In this document: piece after piece, positions 26,283 to 33,425 of the stretch | How positions within the stretch are numbered: the first letter of the stretch is position 1 | How the letters are laid out: the number at the start of each line of letters is the position of its first letter | Assembly (NCBI GenBank): GCA_045595705.1 | Contig: JAZOBA010000006.1 | Span: 1-53,467 of the forward strand | DNA from: JAJPXI01 sp045595705 | GTDB lineage: Bacteria > Bacillota > Clostridia > Oscillospirales > Oscillospiraceae | DNA: 53,467 nucleotides | Reading direction: 5' to 3' | Notes under the pieces: model-generated | What the model was told of the DNA's origin: nothing | What the model saw: only the letters and a program-made list of their open reading frames with translations | Databases searched by the model: none | Program-made: the position numbers and the translations under genes

Positions 26283-27461
26283 TTACTGTGCTTTCATGAT
26301 GATTTTCAATCGATTTATCAGCTGGTCGTTGCGAAGCTCCTCTAAGTCGATGACGGCGATTCCGAGCTGGGCGGCTCGATGTCGTGCAGCGGCGTTACAG
26401 GGTTCTGTAGTGACAATGGCGGCTTTTGCACCTTTTCCGCCAAACCGATCCCGCAGGATGGCAAGCTCGTTGAGCGCTTCGGTTTTGATATCAGTTGCCT
26501 TGCAGCTGATAAAGAGTGGAATTACACCCTTTGCAGCCATTACATCAATCTCATTGGATACAGTGCCGTGTCCCAGAACATCATCCCAACGGACTACGGC
26601 ACTGCTGATGACATCGTTGAAAATGCCTGTATCAAGGCATGCTTTATAAACATACAGTTCCAGTACGCTGCCTACATCCCGTAGCCAAGCACGGGTAGTA
26701 GCATCACGAAAACGGAAAGACACCGACTCGTTGGGGGTGATGGTAAGGTTCTGAATAAAGCCGATGCGTGCAAGCTCTTGCAGGGCATCTTCATTGGCGG
26801 AGGTTCTTCTGCCGTGCTCGCCTTTCACTGTATAATTTCCTTGAACGAACAGCGGAGGGACCTGACCGTATTCTGCCGGTGAAACGCGCTGAATGTAGGA
26901 AATGATATTTGTCCAGTTGCGGCGAAAACGCAGGAAACAGGCGAAAAAAGGATCGAAATCGTCCAGATATTGCTTCAAAATTGAGTTATTCACACGGCCG
27001 GGGAGCAGCGTTCCGCCAGCCATCAGAAAAAACTCTTCAACAGAATATGTGAGGTTGCAGGAAAGGTTGTCGGCAAAGGGAGCCTTACTGATGTTGTAAA
27101 AACGGTTTTGTTTGCGCGAATAAGTAAAGGCCGGAACTCCGGTTTGTGCGGCAAACTGCCCGGCTGCAAACAGTGCGGCATCACTTCCGCCTGTAACATC
27201 AAGAGCGCAGTCCGGGTATTTCTCGCTGATGGCCAGAAGCTGACGGAGGATGCGGTCTGCCTTGAACAAGCTGGATTCCATAAAAATCAGCTCGGGATCC
27301 CATCCGCGGTGTAAGAAAAAGGTTCTGATTTTCTCTTGACGGCTTTTGTCTTGCACAATTTCTTTGGGACAGAGGTAGATAATACGCTCAGGGCGAAACA
27401 TATCCGGAGCCAAAATGTTTTCGTTTGCACGCTCATCATAAAGTTCGATTAAGGTGTTCAT
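26283..27461 (-). CDS. Orphan CARF-PD-(D/E)xK nuclease of the Card1/Can2 (DUF1887) type
   Basis: The 392-residue protein has an N-terminal Rossmann-like CARF domain; ALDVTGGSDAALF (residues 86-98) matches the ligand loop of CARF proteins (usual form TGGTK). A middle helical/winged-helix part follows. The C-terminal restriction-endonuclease-like domain shows Glu268 in GSVLELYVY, Asp306 in NEIDVMA and ISCK ending in Lys321, the END-type active site. Card1/Can2 enzymes cut DNA or RNA when bound by cyclic tetra-adenylate made by type III CRISPR. No CRISPR repeats or cas genes are present in this window, so it may answer another nucleotide signal. An IS110 element starts about 30 bases upstream of its start and probably separates its -10 and -35 boxes. 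Confidence 0.8.
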   Translation of the reverse strand: MNTLIELYDERANENILAPDMFRPERIIYLCPKEIVQDKSRQEKIRTFFLHRGWDPELIFMESSLFKADRILRQLLAISEKYPDCALDVTGGSDAALFAAGQFAAQTGVPAFTYSRKQNRFYNISKAPFADNLSCNLTYSVEEFFLMAGGTLLPGRVNNSILKQYLDDFDPFFACFLRFRRNWTNIISYIQRVSPAEYGQVPPLFVQGNYTVKGEHGRRTSANEDALQELARIGFIQNLTITPNESVSFRFRDATTRAWLRDVGSVLELYVYKACLDTGIFNDVISSAVVRWDDVLGHGTVSNEIDVMAAKGVIPLFISCKATDIKTEALNELAILRDRFGGKGAKAAIVTTEPCNAAARHRAAQLGIAVIDLEELRNDQLINRLKIIMKAQ

Positions 27462-27498
27462 GATATGCTCCGCCTTGTATTATAGAGTAGTAGTTATT

Positions 27499-27650
27499 AG
27501 AGCCCCTCTCCAAGGGCTTATGCTACACTGTAAGGGATGCTGTGGATTGGTTTGCTCCTCCTACCGCAAGACGGTTCCAGAAAGGCTCCAACCACAGTCC
27601 TTTACAGTATTGTTAATCAGTTAGATACCGCCAGACGGTTTATGTGGAAC
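27499..27650 (+). ncRNA. Candidate bridge RNA of the IS110 element
   Basis: The non-coding left end upstream of the transposase is rich in stems: AGCCC/GGGCT (27500-27517); a long imperfect stem with arms 27527-27546 (ACTGTAAGGG...CTGTGG) and 27592-27608 (CCACAGTCCTTTACAGT), whose interior holds ACCG-CAAGA-CGGT (27563-27575); and a second ACCG-CCAGA-CGGT hairpin (27627-27639). IS110-group elements are known to express a bridge RNA from this end, with a target-binding and a donor-binding loop. The structure and position fit. RNA ends and loop pairing are not established. Confidence 0.6.
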
Positions 27651-27713
27651 AAGGTTACAAGAGTAAAGTGTCCTGTGGATCCAGCATCAAATAAACACTC
27701 AGGAGGTATCATT

Positions 27714-28895
27714 GTGATTTGTGTGGGTATTGACGTTGCCAAGGACAAGCATGACTGCTTCATCCTCAGTTCGGAAGGAGAAGTCCTGGCAGATGTTTTC
27801 ACCATCCCAAACAACGCAGAAGGCTTTGCAATGCTTCTGCAATCCATTCGTCGCTGCACCGATACGGCAGACAAAATAAAAGTAGGACTTGAGGCTACCG
27901 GACACTACAGCTACAACATTCTCGGATATCTGCTTGACAAAGGTCTGGCCACCTACGTCATCAATCCTCTGCACACCAACCTTTACCGCAAAAGCCTGAG
28001 TCTCCGCAAAACGAAGACAGACCGTGTCGATGCGCGAACCATTGCAACTATGCTCATGTCTGATGTGGACCTCAAGTCCTACACAGACACAGCATACCAC
28101 AACGAAGAGTTAAAATCACTAACCAGATATAGATTCGACAAGGTCAGAGAGCGTGCGAAACTCAAAATATCTGTTTCTCGCTTGGTCACCATTCTGTTTC
28201 CCGAACTGGAGAAACTGGTTCCTAATCTTCACATGGCTTCTGTTTATGCACTTCTCAGTGAGTTTCCGGGTGCCAAGCAGATTGCAGGAGCTCATCTTAC
28301 CCATCTGAAAAACCTTCTAAATACTGCCTCCAAAGGTCACTACAGTCGAGACATGGCAACAAAACTTCGGGATGCCGCCAGATGCTCTATTGGCTCTGTT
28401 ATGCCTGCTAAGTCATTGGAACTGCAACACACCATTCGACTGATTCGAGAACTGGATGCCGAGATTGATGATATTGAGGCAGCGATTCAGACCATAATGG
28501 AAGAGATGCATTCTCCTATTACAACCATTCCCGGTATTGGTGTTCGCATGGGCGCTATGATTTTGGCTGAGATTGGTGATTTCTCTCGTTTTGACTCGCC
28601 GGACAAAATCTTGGCCTATGCCGGCATGTCACCATCTACTTACCAGTCCGGACAGCTCTCATTATCCGGTGCATATTCACACATGGAGAAACGAGGCTCC
28701 AGATATCTGCGCTACGCCCTCTACAATGCGACCAAATATGTCTGCCTATGGGATCCGGTTTTCGCCGCCTACCTTGCCAAGAAGCGTGCGGAGGGAAAGC
28801 ACTACAACGTTGCACTCTCCCATGCTGCCAAGAAGTTGGTTCGCTTGATCTATGCCATGGAGAAATCCAGACAGCCGTACAACAGCGCTACGTAA
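27714..28895 (+). CDS. IS110-family transposase (recombinase)
   Basis: A 393-residue protein starting at GTG 27714, 7 bases behind AGGAGG. The N-terminal DEDD/RuvC-like domain is complete: GIDVAKDKHD (Asp near 6), GLEATGHYS (Glu) and KTDRVDART (Asp pair). A coiled segment follows. The C-terminal Transposase_20 domain has TIPGIGVRMGAMILAEIGD, then AGMSPSTYQSG with the catalytic Ser, and SRYLRYALY. Together the DEDD site and the Ser act in RNA-guided recombination at short cores. Nothing suggests decay: the frame is open, the motifs are intact and the usual length is met. Confidence 0.95.
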   Translation: MICVGIDVAKDKHDCFILSSEGEVLADVFTIPNNAEGFAMLLQSIRRCTDTADKIKVGLEATGHYSYNILGYLLDKGLATYVINPLHTNLYRKSLSLRKTKTDRVDARTIATMLMSDVDLKSYTDTAYHNEELKSLTRYRFDKVRERAKLKISVSRLVTILFPELEKLVPNLHMASVYALLSEFPGAKQIAGAHLTHLKNLLNTASKGHYSRDMATKLRDAARCSIGSVMPAKSLELQHTIRLIRELDAEIDDIEAAIQTIMEEMHSPITTIPGIGVRMGAMILAEIGDFSRFDSPDKILAYAGMSPSTYQSGQLSLSGAYSHMEKRGSRYLRYALYNATKYVCLWDPVFAAYLAKKRAEGKHYNVALSHAAKKLVRLIYAMEKSRQPYNSAT

Positions 28896-29021
28896 TCTTT
28901 TTGCTTACATAAACTCGACCAGGCGTCCAACGGACGTCAGCTTTGCTATGCCCTTTTCTAAGCCGTCTACAATTTGGAGCCAGTCTTCAGTTTTCCTCTT
29001 GACATTTAATAGTTAGTCTTT
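28896..29021. other. IS110 right end and flank
   Basis: The sequence from the transposase stop to about 29010 is non-coding and would form the right end of the element. I see no strong stem or terminator in it. The host flank resumes near 29011-29016. Confidence 0.5.
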
Positions 29022-29060
29022 CCCCAACGAAACCGCTACGCTGGGTTTCGCCGGGGACCC
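29022..29060. repeat. GC-rich intergenic palindrome
   Basis: CCCC-AA-CGAAACC pairs with GGGTTTCG-C-CGGGG across GCTACGCT. It lacks a T-run. The left edge (TTGGGG on the minus strand) may have served as the -35 box of the CARF gene before the IS110 insertion. Confidence 0.5.
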
Positions 29061-29097
29061 CGGGATAGATCGTGTTCATTCCCAACACCCCAGGCAT

Positions 29098-29136
29098 AAA
29101 AAATACAGATACCCAAATGGGTATCTGTATTTTTTG
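29098..29136 (-). terminator. Terminator of tRNA-Leu(CAG)
   Basis: A perfect 17-bp stem (AAAAAATACAGATACCC and its complement, loop AAAT) with a T-run on either strand directly abuts the CCA end of the tRNA gene. Confidence 0.9.
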
Positions 29137-29222
29137 GTGCGCGAGGCGGGACTTGAACCCGCACGTGCGTATTGCACACTAGAACCTGAATCTAGCGAGT
29201 CTGCCAATTCCACCACTCGCGC
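29135..29222 (-). tRNA. tRNA-Leu (anticodon CAG)
   Basis: On the minus strand the gene starts GCGCGAG and ends CTCGCGC-A-CCA, with the CCA encoded. The anticodon arm CTAGA-TTCAGGT-TCTAG gives anticodon CAG. A long variable arm (GUGUGCAAUACGCAC) marks a class II tRNA, as expected for leucine. The T arm is GCGGG-TTCAAGT-CCCGC. Confidence 0.95.
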
Positions 29223-29235
29223 ATGCAGCTCGATT

Positions 29236-29265
29236 ATACTATCACGGGTGACCGTGTTTTGTCAA
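29236..29265 (-). promoter_or_regulatory. Promoter of tRNA-Leu(CAG)
   Basis: On the minus strand TTGACA (29265-29260) and TAGTAT (29241-29236) are separated by 18 bases, 14 bases upstream of the tRNA. Confidence 0.7.
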
Positions 29266-29306
29266 TACTTTTTTGAAATTTCTTTTTTATTCGTCCAAAG
29301 TCGCCC

Positions 29307-29335
29307 TTTACAAAGAAAGGAAAGATTGGTATAAT
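29307..29335 (+). promoter_or_regulatory. Promoter of tRNA-Arg(CCG)
   Basis: TTTACA (29307-29312), a 17-base spacer and TATAAT (29330-29335) lie 23 bases before the tRNA. Confidence 0.75.
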
Positions 29336-29358
29336 GACCTTCGCTGAAACATAAATAT

Positions 29359-29434
29359 GCGTCCGTAGTTCAATGGATAGAGCGTCAGATTCCGGTTCTG
29401 AAAGTTGGGGGTTCGAGTCCCTTCGGGCGTGCCA
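29359..29434 (+). tRNA. tRNA-Arg (anticodon CCG)
   Basis: A 76-base class I tRNA with encoded CCA: acceptor GCGTCCG/CGGGCGT, D arm with TTCAATGGAT, anticodon arm CAGA-TTCCGGT-TCTG giving CCG, and T arm GGGGG-TTCGAGT-CCCTT. Its 3' 17 bases are repeated 160 bases downstream. Confidence 0.95.
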
Positions 29435-29437
29435 AAA
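29417..29437 (+). repeat. Direct repeat, copy 1: 3' end of tRNA-Arg (attL-like)
   Basis: GTCCCTTCGGGCGTGCCAAAA recurs exactly at 29594-29614. The copy starts in the T arm of the tRNA and runs past the CCA, the usual form of a tyrosine-recombinase attachment core. The 156 bases between hold no gene. Confidence 0.7.
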
Positions 29438-29466
29438 CCGTCACCCATCGGGTGGCGGTTTTGTTC
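29434..29466 (+). terminator. Terminator of tRNA-Arg(CCG)
   Basis: AAAACCGTCACCC pairs with GGGTGGCGGTTTT across a 4-base ATCG turn. The same 25-base core recurs at 29808-29832. Confidence 0.85.
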
Positions 29467-29475
29467 ATATGAAAC

Positions 29476-29494
29476 CGAAGGGACTCGAACCCTG
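29476..29494 (-). repeat. Inverted fragment of a tRNA T arm
   Basis: On the minus strand this reads AGGGTTCGAGTCCCTTCGG, identical to the T arm of the tRNA-Arg gene. It is a third partial copy inside the flanked segment and points to repeated integration or deletion here. Confidence 0.6.
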
Positions 29495-29593
29495 AGAGGG
29501 TGAGCGGCGAAAAAAGGACATGCCGGTGGCATGTCCGCGCCGCGAAGCCCGCAGCGGCTGTGCCGCAAGGGCGGCAGACGTGTGAACGGCTGC

Positions 29594-29614
29594 GTCCCTT
29601 CGGGCGTGCCAAAA
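29594..29614 (+). repeat. Direct repeat, copy 2: 3' end of tRNA-Arg (attR-like)
   Basis: This is the second exact copy of the 21-base tRNA-Arg 3' end. It is not preceded by the rest of a tRNA, so it is a fragment. Confidence 0.7.
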
Positions 29615-29648
29615 ATCGACAAGCTTCGACAGAGGCTTGTTGATTTTA
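29611..29648 (+). terminator. Hairpin behind the second tRNA fragment
   Basis: AAAATCGACAAGC pairs imperfectly with GGCTTGTTGATTTT and ends in a short T-rich tract. It is terminator-like, without a gene in front of it now. Confidence 0.6.
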
Positions 29649-29845
29649 CTTATTCACTATTACCGCTTCACTCTTCATTAAAACTCAGGGTCGATTTTTG
29701 GAAGGTAAAAAGTAAAAGTGAATAGTGAAGAAGTTGCGGTATCCGCTGCGCGGATGATTTGAATTGTTCCGCCGGATGGCGGCATCTATAGCGTTGGGAT
29801 TACACAGAAAACCGTCACCCATCGGGTGGCGGGTATTTTATTTTC
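29649..29845. repeat. Non-coding intergenic repeat region
   Basis: The sequence has opposed arms (TTCACTATTACCGCTTCACT near 29652 against AGTGAATAGTGAAG near 29717), a short palindromic stretch (TCCGCTGCGCGGA) and a second copy of the 25-base terminator core of tRNA-Arg (29808-29832). No open frame has a ribosome site. It looks like a decayed or miniature repeat element rather than a gene. Confidence 0.45.
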
Positions 29846-29914
29846 TTTTTTAAACAAAAATCTGCTTGCACTTTCTGCACAGAAAATTTGAGATTCTTTC
29901 GGGAGTTCACCCAA

Positions 29915-29943
29915 TTGACGAGGGGTGCTGAGGAACTTACAAT
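29915..29943 (+). promoter_or_regulatory. Promoter of the duplicated surface protein gene
   Basis: TTGACG (29915-29920), a 17-base spacer and TACAAT (29938-29943) lie 57 bases upstream of the ATG at 30001. AAAGGAGG precedes that ATG. Confidence 0.65.
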
Positions 29944-30000
29944 AAAATTATAAAGTTACAGGAAAGGAAGATCCTGTGGCATAAAAAAGGAGGAAACCAC

Positions 30001-33000
30001 ATGAGGAAAGTTGTCAAGAAAATTATCCCGTTGGTCCTTTGTCTGTGCATGCTGTTCAGCATGACGGCAATGGCAAGTTCGGCAGAAGATGTTCTGCTGA
30101 TTGCCCCTGCGCCCAAAGCCGAGTACGCCCTGAAAGCCGGCGCCGGCGCACAGGAAATTGTATTCCCTGATGCTATGTTCCCTGTTGAGGGGTTCAGCGG
30201 CGAAGTCCACCTGAATCCCTATGTCCGTGTTCTGATTCTGGAGCAGGATGTTAAGGTTGCAATTGTGTCCTATGAGACGGTTAACGTTCCCTCTGACGTG
30301 ATTCTCATGGTGAAGGACATTGTCGCTGCCAAGGCCGGTATCCCCGCCAACAATGTGTGGGTCCATGCCACCCACGCCATTACCACCCCCCACGCTCCTG
30401 ATGACAGCGCGAAGCGCGAACTGTTTGTTGCAGCCATGACCAAGGCCGCTGCCGTTGCCGCGGAGCAGGCCGTTGCCACATTCCAGCCCGCTAAGATGGG
30501 TGTCGCCACCGGCACTTTGGATGTCAATGCCAACCGCGGCATTCAGATCGGCGAGAACTGGTATTACGGTCTGAACAGCACCATGCCCTCCAACAAGGAA
30601 ATTACCATTGTTGGGTTTGAGGGTTTGGACGGTAAAACCATCGGTACCTTTATCAGCTACGGCATTAAGCCCACCGCGATTGACAATACCGAAATGAAGC
30701 AGAATACCCGCAAGATTTCCTCCGACGTGCCCGGCGTTGCCTGCCGTATGTTGGAAGAGGAAACCGGCGCTCCCGCTCTGTTCTGTATGCCTGCTGCCGG
30801 TGACCAGATTCCCAAGGAAGTAACTACCTTCTTCGTGCCCGATCCTGAAAAGGAAGCCGTCAAGAAGGAACTCAGCGTTGCCGAAGGTATCGAGATTGTC
30901 GAGCGCTTGGGCGCCGAGATGGGTGATTGCATGATCGAGCTGACCAAGAGCATCGTTTACACTACCGAGAAGCAGTCTGTCTCCATCAAAGATACCTCCT
31001 TCACTTGGGTGAACAAGAACGGTGACGGTGATGTGACCATCGATGTCCGCGGCATGACCGTTGGCGATGAGATTGCTTTCGTGGGTCTCAAGCCCGAAGT
31101 GAATGCTGTTACCGAGCAGCAGCTGTGGGAAGCTTCTCCCTACAAGCATACCATGATTCTCAGCTTCCTGGACGGCGACCAGAAGTACATGCCTGACGCA
31201 CAGGGCCACGAACTGCACACTTGGGAGTGGGCCCGCTCCGGCACAGGCAAGGGCAGTGCCGAAAAGTTTGTGGAAGTTGCCGCAAATCTGCTGAAGGAAA
31301 TGCAGACTGAAAACAGCTACGCTCTGAAGGCCGGCGCCGGTGCACAGGAAATCGTGTTCCCTGATGCCATGTTCCCTGTTGAGGGCTTCAGCGGTGAAGT
31401 CCACCTGAACCCCTATGTCCGCGTTCTGGTTCTGGAGCAGCAGATCAAGGTTGCCATCGTGTCCTACGAGACCGTCAACGTTCCTTCTGATGTGATTGCG
31501 TCGGTGAAGGAAATTGTCAGCGCCAAGACCGGAGTTCCCGCCGATGACGTGTGGGTCCATGCTACTCACGCCATTACCACCCCCCACGCTCCCGATGACA
31601 GCGCAAAGCGCGAACTGTTTGTCACTGCTATGACCGAGGCCGCAGCCGCTGCCGCAGAGCAGGCTGCTGCCGCATTCCAGCCCGCCAAGATGGGCGTTGC
31701 AATTGGTACTCTGGATGTCAACGCCAACCGCGGCATTCAGATCGGCGAGAATTGGTACTACGGTCTGAACAGCACCATGCCCTCCAACAAGGAGATTACC
31801 ATTGTCGGTTTCGAAAGCCTGACCGGTGAGCCCATTGCCAACTTCATCAGCTACGGCATTAAGCCCACCGCCATCGACAACACCGAAATGAAGCAGAACA
31901 CCCGTAAGATCTCCTCTGACGTTCCCGGCGTTGCCTGCCGCATGCTGGAAGAGGAAACCGGAGTTCCCGCGCTGTTCTGCATGCCTGCTGCCGGTGACCA
32001 GATTCCCAAGGAAGTGACCACCTTCTTCGTGCCCGATCCTGAGAAGGAAGCCGTCAAGAAGGAACTCAGCGTTGCCGAAGGCATCGAGATCGTTGAGCGT
32101 CTGGGTGCTGAGATGGGCAACTGTATGATCGAGTTGGTCAACGGCATGACCTATTCCGACGAGAAGCAGGTCATCTATGCCAAGGATACCTCCTTCACCT
32201 GGGCCAACAAGAATGGTGATGGCGAAGTGACCATTGATGTTCGCGGTATGACTATCGGCGGCGAAATCGCCTTCGTGGGTCTCAAGCCTGAAGTCAATGC
32301 CGTTACCGAGCAGCAGCTTTGGGCTGCTTCCCCCTACAAGCACACCATGATCCTCAGCTTCCTGGACGGTGACCAGAAGTACATGCCTGACGCACAGGGT
32401 CACGACCTGCACACCTGGGAGTGGGCACGCTCCGGCACAGGCAAGGGCAGTGCTGAAAAGTTTGTTGAAGTGGCTGCTGAACTGCTGAAGAACATCACGG
32501 TGCCCTCTGCCGATGGTGAAGGCGGCCCCGCAGGCGGCAATACCGCAACAGAGTTGAAGACCATTGAGTTTGCCGGTCTGGACTGGTACGTTCTGGAGGA
32601 GCAGGAAGGCAAGATGCTGGTTGTCAGCAAGAATGTTCTGGAAGCTCGTGCCTACCACGCTGCAGGTGGCGCCATCACCTGGGAAAACAGTGAGATTCGC
32701 GCCTACCTGAACAGCGAGTTCATTGAAAAGACCTTCTCCGCACAGGAGCAGGCCAAGATTATCGAGACCACCATTACCAACCCCTCCAACTCCCAGTATG
32801 GCATCGTGGGCGGCAATGACACCAGCGACAAGGTGTTCCTACTGAGCCTGAATGAGACTGAGAAGTACATGGGCACCGGCGTTGAGTTGCTGCGTGGCAT
32901 CGACATCAAGACCGGTGAGGTTACCTGGTGGCACCTGCGCTCTCCCGGTGAGGCTACCGACGTCAACGCCAGTGTTAACGCCATCGGCCTGATCGACTAC

Positions 33001-33246
33001 CACGGCGTGTTTGACGGCGTAAAGGATCCCACCGGCGGCATTCGCCCCGCTATGTGGATTTCCACCGCTGAGGTGGAGGAACCCGCTGACGAGACCTACA
33101 CCGTAGTCAAGGGTGACTGTCTGTGGAATTTGGCCAAGAAGTTCTACGGTACCGGCACCGCTTACACCAGACTGGCGGAGGCCAACGGCATTAAGGACTC
33201 CAACCTGATCTATGTGGGCCAGAAGCTGATCATCCCCGCAAAGTAA
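30001..33246 (+). CDS. Secreted protein with two ceramidase-like repeats, a DUF6273-like domain and LysM
   Basis: A 1081-residue protein. Residues 1-27 are a signal peptide (cleavage after AMA). Two copies of about 398 residues (from 42 and from 440) are nearly identical. Each resembles the N-terminal domain of neutral/alkaline non-lysosomal ceramidases: GAQEIVFPD, VEGFSGEVH, VRVLxLEQxxKVAIVSYETV, ASVKEIVxAKxGVP and a WVHATHAIT motif whose histidines could bind metal. A DUF6273-like domain follows (about 855-1030, AGLDWYVLEEQEGKMLVVSKNVLE). The C-terminus is a LysM domain (TYTVVKGDCLWNLAKKFYG) that binds peptidoglycan. It is probably held in the wall and acts on an outside substrate; activity on ceramide is not shown. 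Confidence 0.75.
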   Translation: MRKVVKKIIPLVLCLCMLFSMTAMASSAEDVLLIAPAPKAEYALKAGAGAQEIVFPDAMFPVEGFSGEVHLNPYVRVLILEQDVKVAIVSYETVNVPSDVILMVKDIVAAKAGIPANNVWVHATHAITTPHAPDDSAKRELFVAAMTKAAAVAAEQAVATFQPAKMGVATGTLDVNANRGIQIGENWYYGLNSTMPSNKEITIVGFEGLDGKTIGTFISYGIKPTAIDNTEMKQNTRKISSDVPGVACRMLEEETGAPALFCMPAAGDQIPKEVTTFFVPDPEKEAVKKELSVAEGIEIVERLGAEMGDCMIELTKSIVYTTEKQSVSIKDTSFTWVNKNGDGDVTIDVRGMTVGDEIAFVGLKPEVNAVTEQQLWEASPYKHTMILSFLDGDQKYMPDAQGHELHTWEWARSGTGKGSAEKFVEVAANLLKEMQTENSYALKAGAGAQEIVFPDAMFPVEGFSGEVHLNPYVRVLVLEQQIKVAIVSYETVNVPSDVIASVKEIVSAKTGVPADDVWVHATHAITTPHAPDDSAKRELFVTAMTEAAAAAAEQAAAAFQPAKMGVAIGTLDVNANRGIQIGENWYYGLNSTMPSNKEITIVGFESLTGEPIANFISYGIKPTAIDNTEMKQNTRKISSDVPGVACRMLEEETGVPALFCMPAAGDQIPKEVTTFFVPDPEKEAVKKELSVAEGIEIVERLGAEMGNCMIELVNGMTYSDEKQVIYAKDTSFTWANKNGDGEVTIDVRGMTIGGEIAFVGLKPEVNAVTEQQLWAASPYKHTMILSFLDGDQKYMPDAQGHDLHTWEWARSGTGKGSAEKFVEVAAELLKNITVPSADGEGGPAGGNTATELKTIEFAGLDWYVLEEQEGKMLVVSKNVLEARAYHAAGGAITWENSEIRAYLNSEFIEKTFSAQEQAKIIETTITNPSNSQYGIVGGNDTSDKVFLLSLNETEKYMGTGVELLRGIDIKTGEVTWWHLRSPGEATDVNASVNAIGLIDYHGVFDGVKDPTGGIRPAMWISTAEVEEPADETYTVVKGDCLWNLAKKFYGTGTAYTRLAEANGIKDSNLIYVGQKLIIPAK
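30124..31317 (+). repeat. Coding tandem duplication, unit 1 (1194 bp)
   Basis: Unit 1 starts at TACGCCCTGAAAGCCGGCGC and recurs from 31318 with high identity at the protein level and many silent changes. The period is exactly 398 codons. Confidence 0.9.
31318..32511 (+). repeat. Coding tandem duplication, unit 2 (1194 bp)
   Basis: Unit 2 begins TACGCTCTGAAGGCCGGCGC. Differences from unit 1 are mostly third-base changes, so both copies have been kept under protein-level selection since the duplication. Confidence 0.9.
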
Positions 33247-33268
33247 TTCAATATTGCAGACAATTTAT

Positions 33269-33310
33269 ACGGACTCCGGTGCAGATTTGCACCGGAGTCC
33301 GTCTTTTTTT
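33269..33310 (+). terminator. Terminator of the duplicated surface protein gene
   Basis: A 15-bp stem (ACGGACTCCGGTGCA and its complement, loop GATT) is followed by CTTTTTTT. Confidence 0.95.
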
Positions 33311-33361
33311 CTGTAAAAGGGGTTCAGAACAGTAAATTTGTAAATATTTAGGCAAATGTGC

Positions 33362-33390
33362 TTGCCAAAAATGCATAAGTAGATTAAGAT
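33362..33390 (+). promoter_or_regulatory. Promoter of the SDR gene
   Basis: TTGCCA (33362-33367), 17 bases, TAAGAT (33385-33390), 36 bases before the start codon; CAGGAGGT is the ribosome site. Confidence 0.65.
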
Positions 33391-33425
33391 AAAGTAAGAA
33401 CAGTGCAAGACACAGGAGGTACGGT

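Larger units (their letters stand above)
27491..29010 (+). mobile_element. IS110-family insertion sequence, about 1.5 kb
   Basis: The element consists of a 220-base structured left end, an IS110 transposase gene and a right end of about 115 bases. The hexamer TAGTTA occurs at both ends (27491-27496 and 29010-29015) and could be the short core repeated on insertion, so the borders are accurate to a few bases only. No terminal inverted repeats are visible, which fits the IS110 group rather than IS1111. It lies between a CARF gene and a tRNA-Leu gene and appears intact. Confidence 0.7.

Noticed and set aside
27537..27713. Extended N-terminus of the IS110 transposase
   Set aside because: The frame is open by chance through the structured left end; AGGAGG before GTG 27714 and the family N-terminus fix the start.
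26000..29100. CRISPR array near the CARF nuclease
   Set aside because: No set of regularly spaced direct repeats is present here or elsewhere in the window.
29308..29622. Small protein-coding frames across the tRNA-Arg locus
   Set aside because: They cover a tRNA, its terminator and the repeat copies; none has a ribosome site.
29956..32658. 900-codon minus-strand frame opposite the duplicated surface protein
   Set aside because: It mirrors the duplication in the plus-strand gene and has biased composition without any motif.
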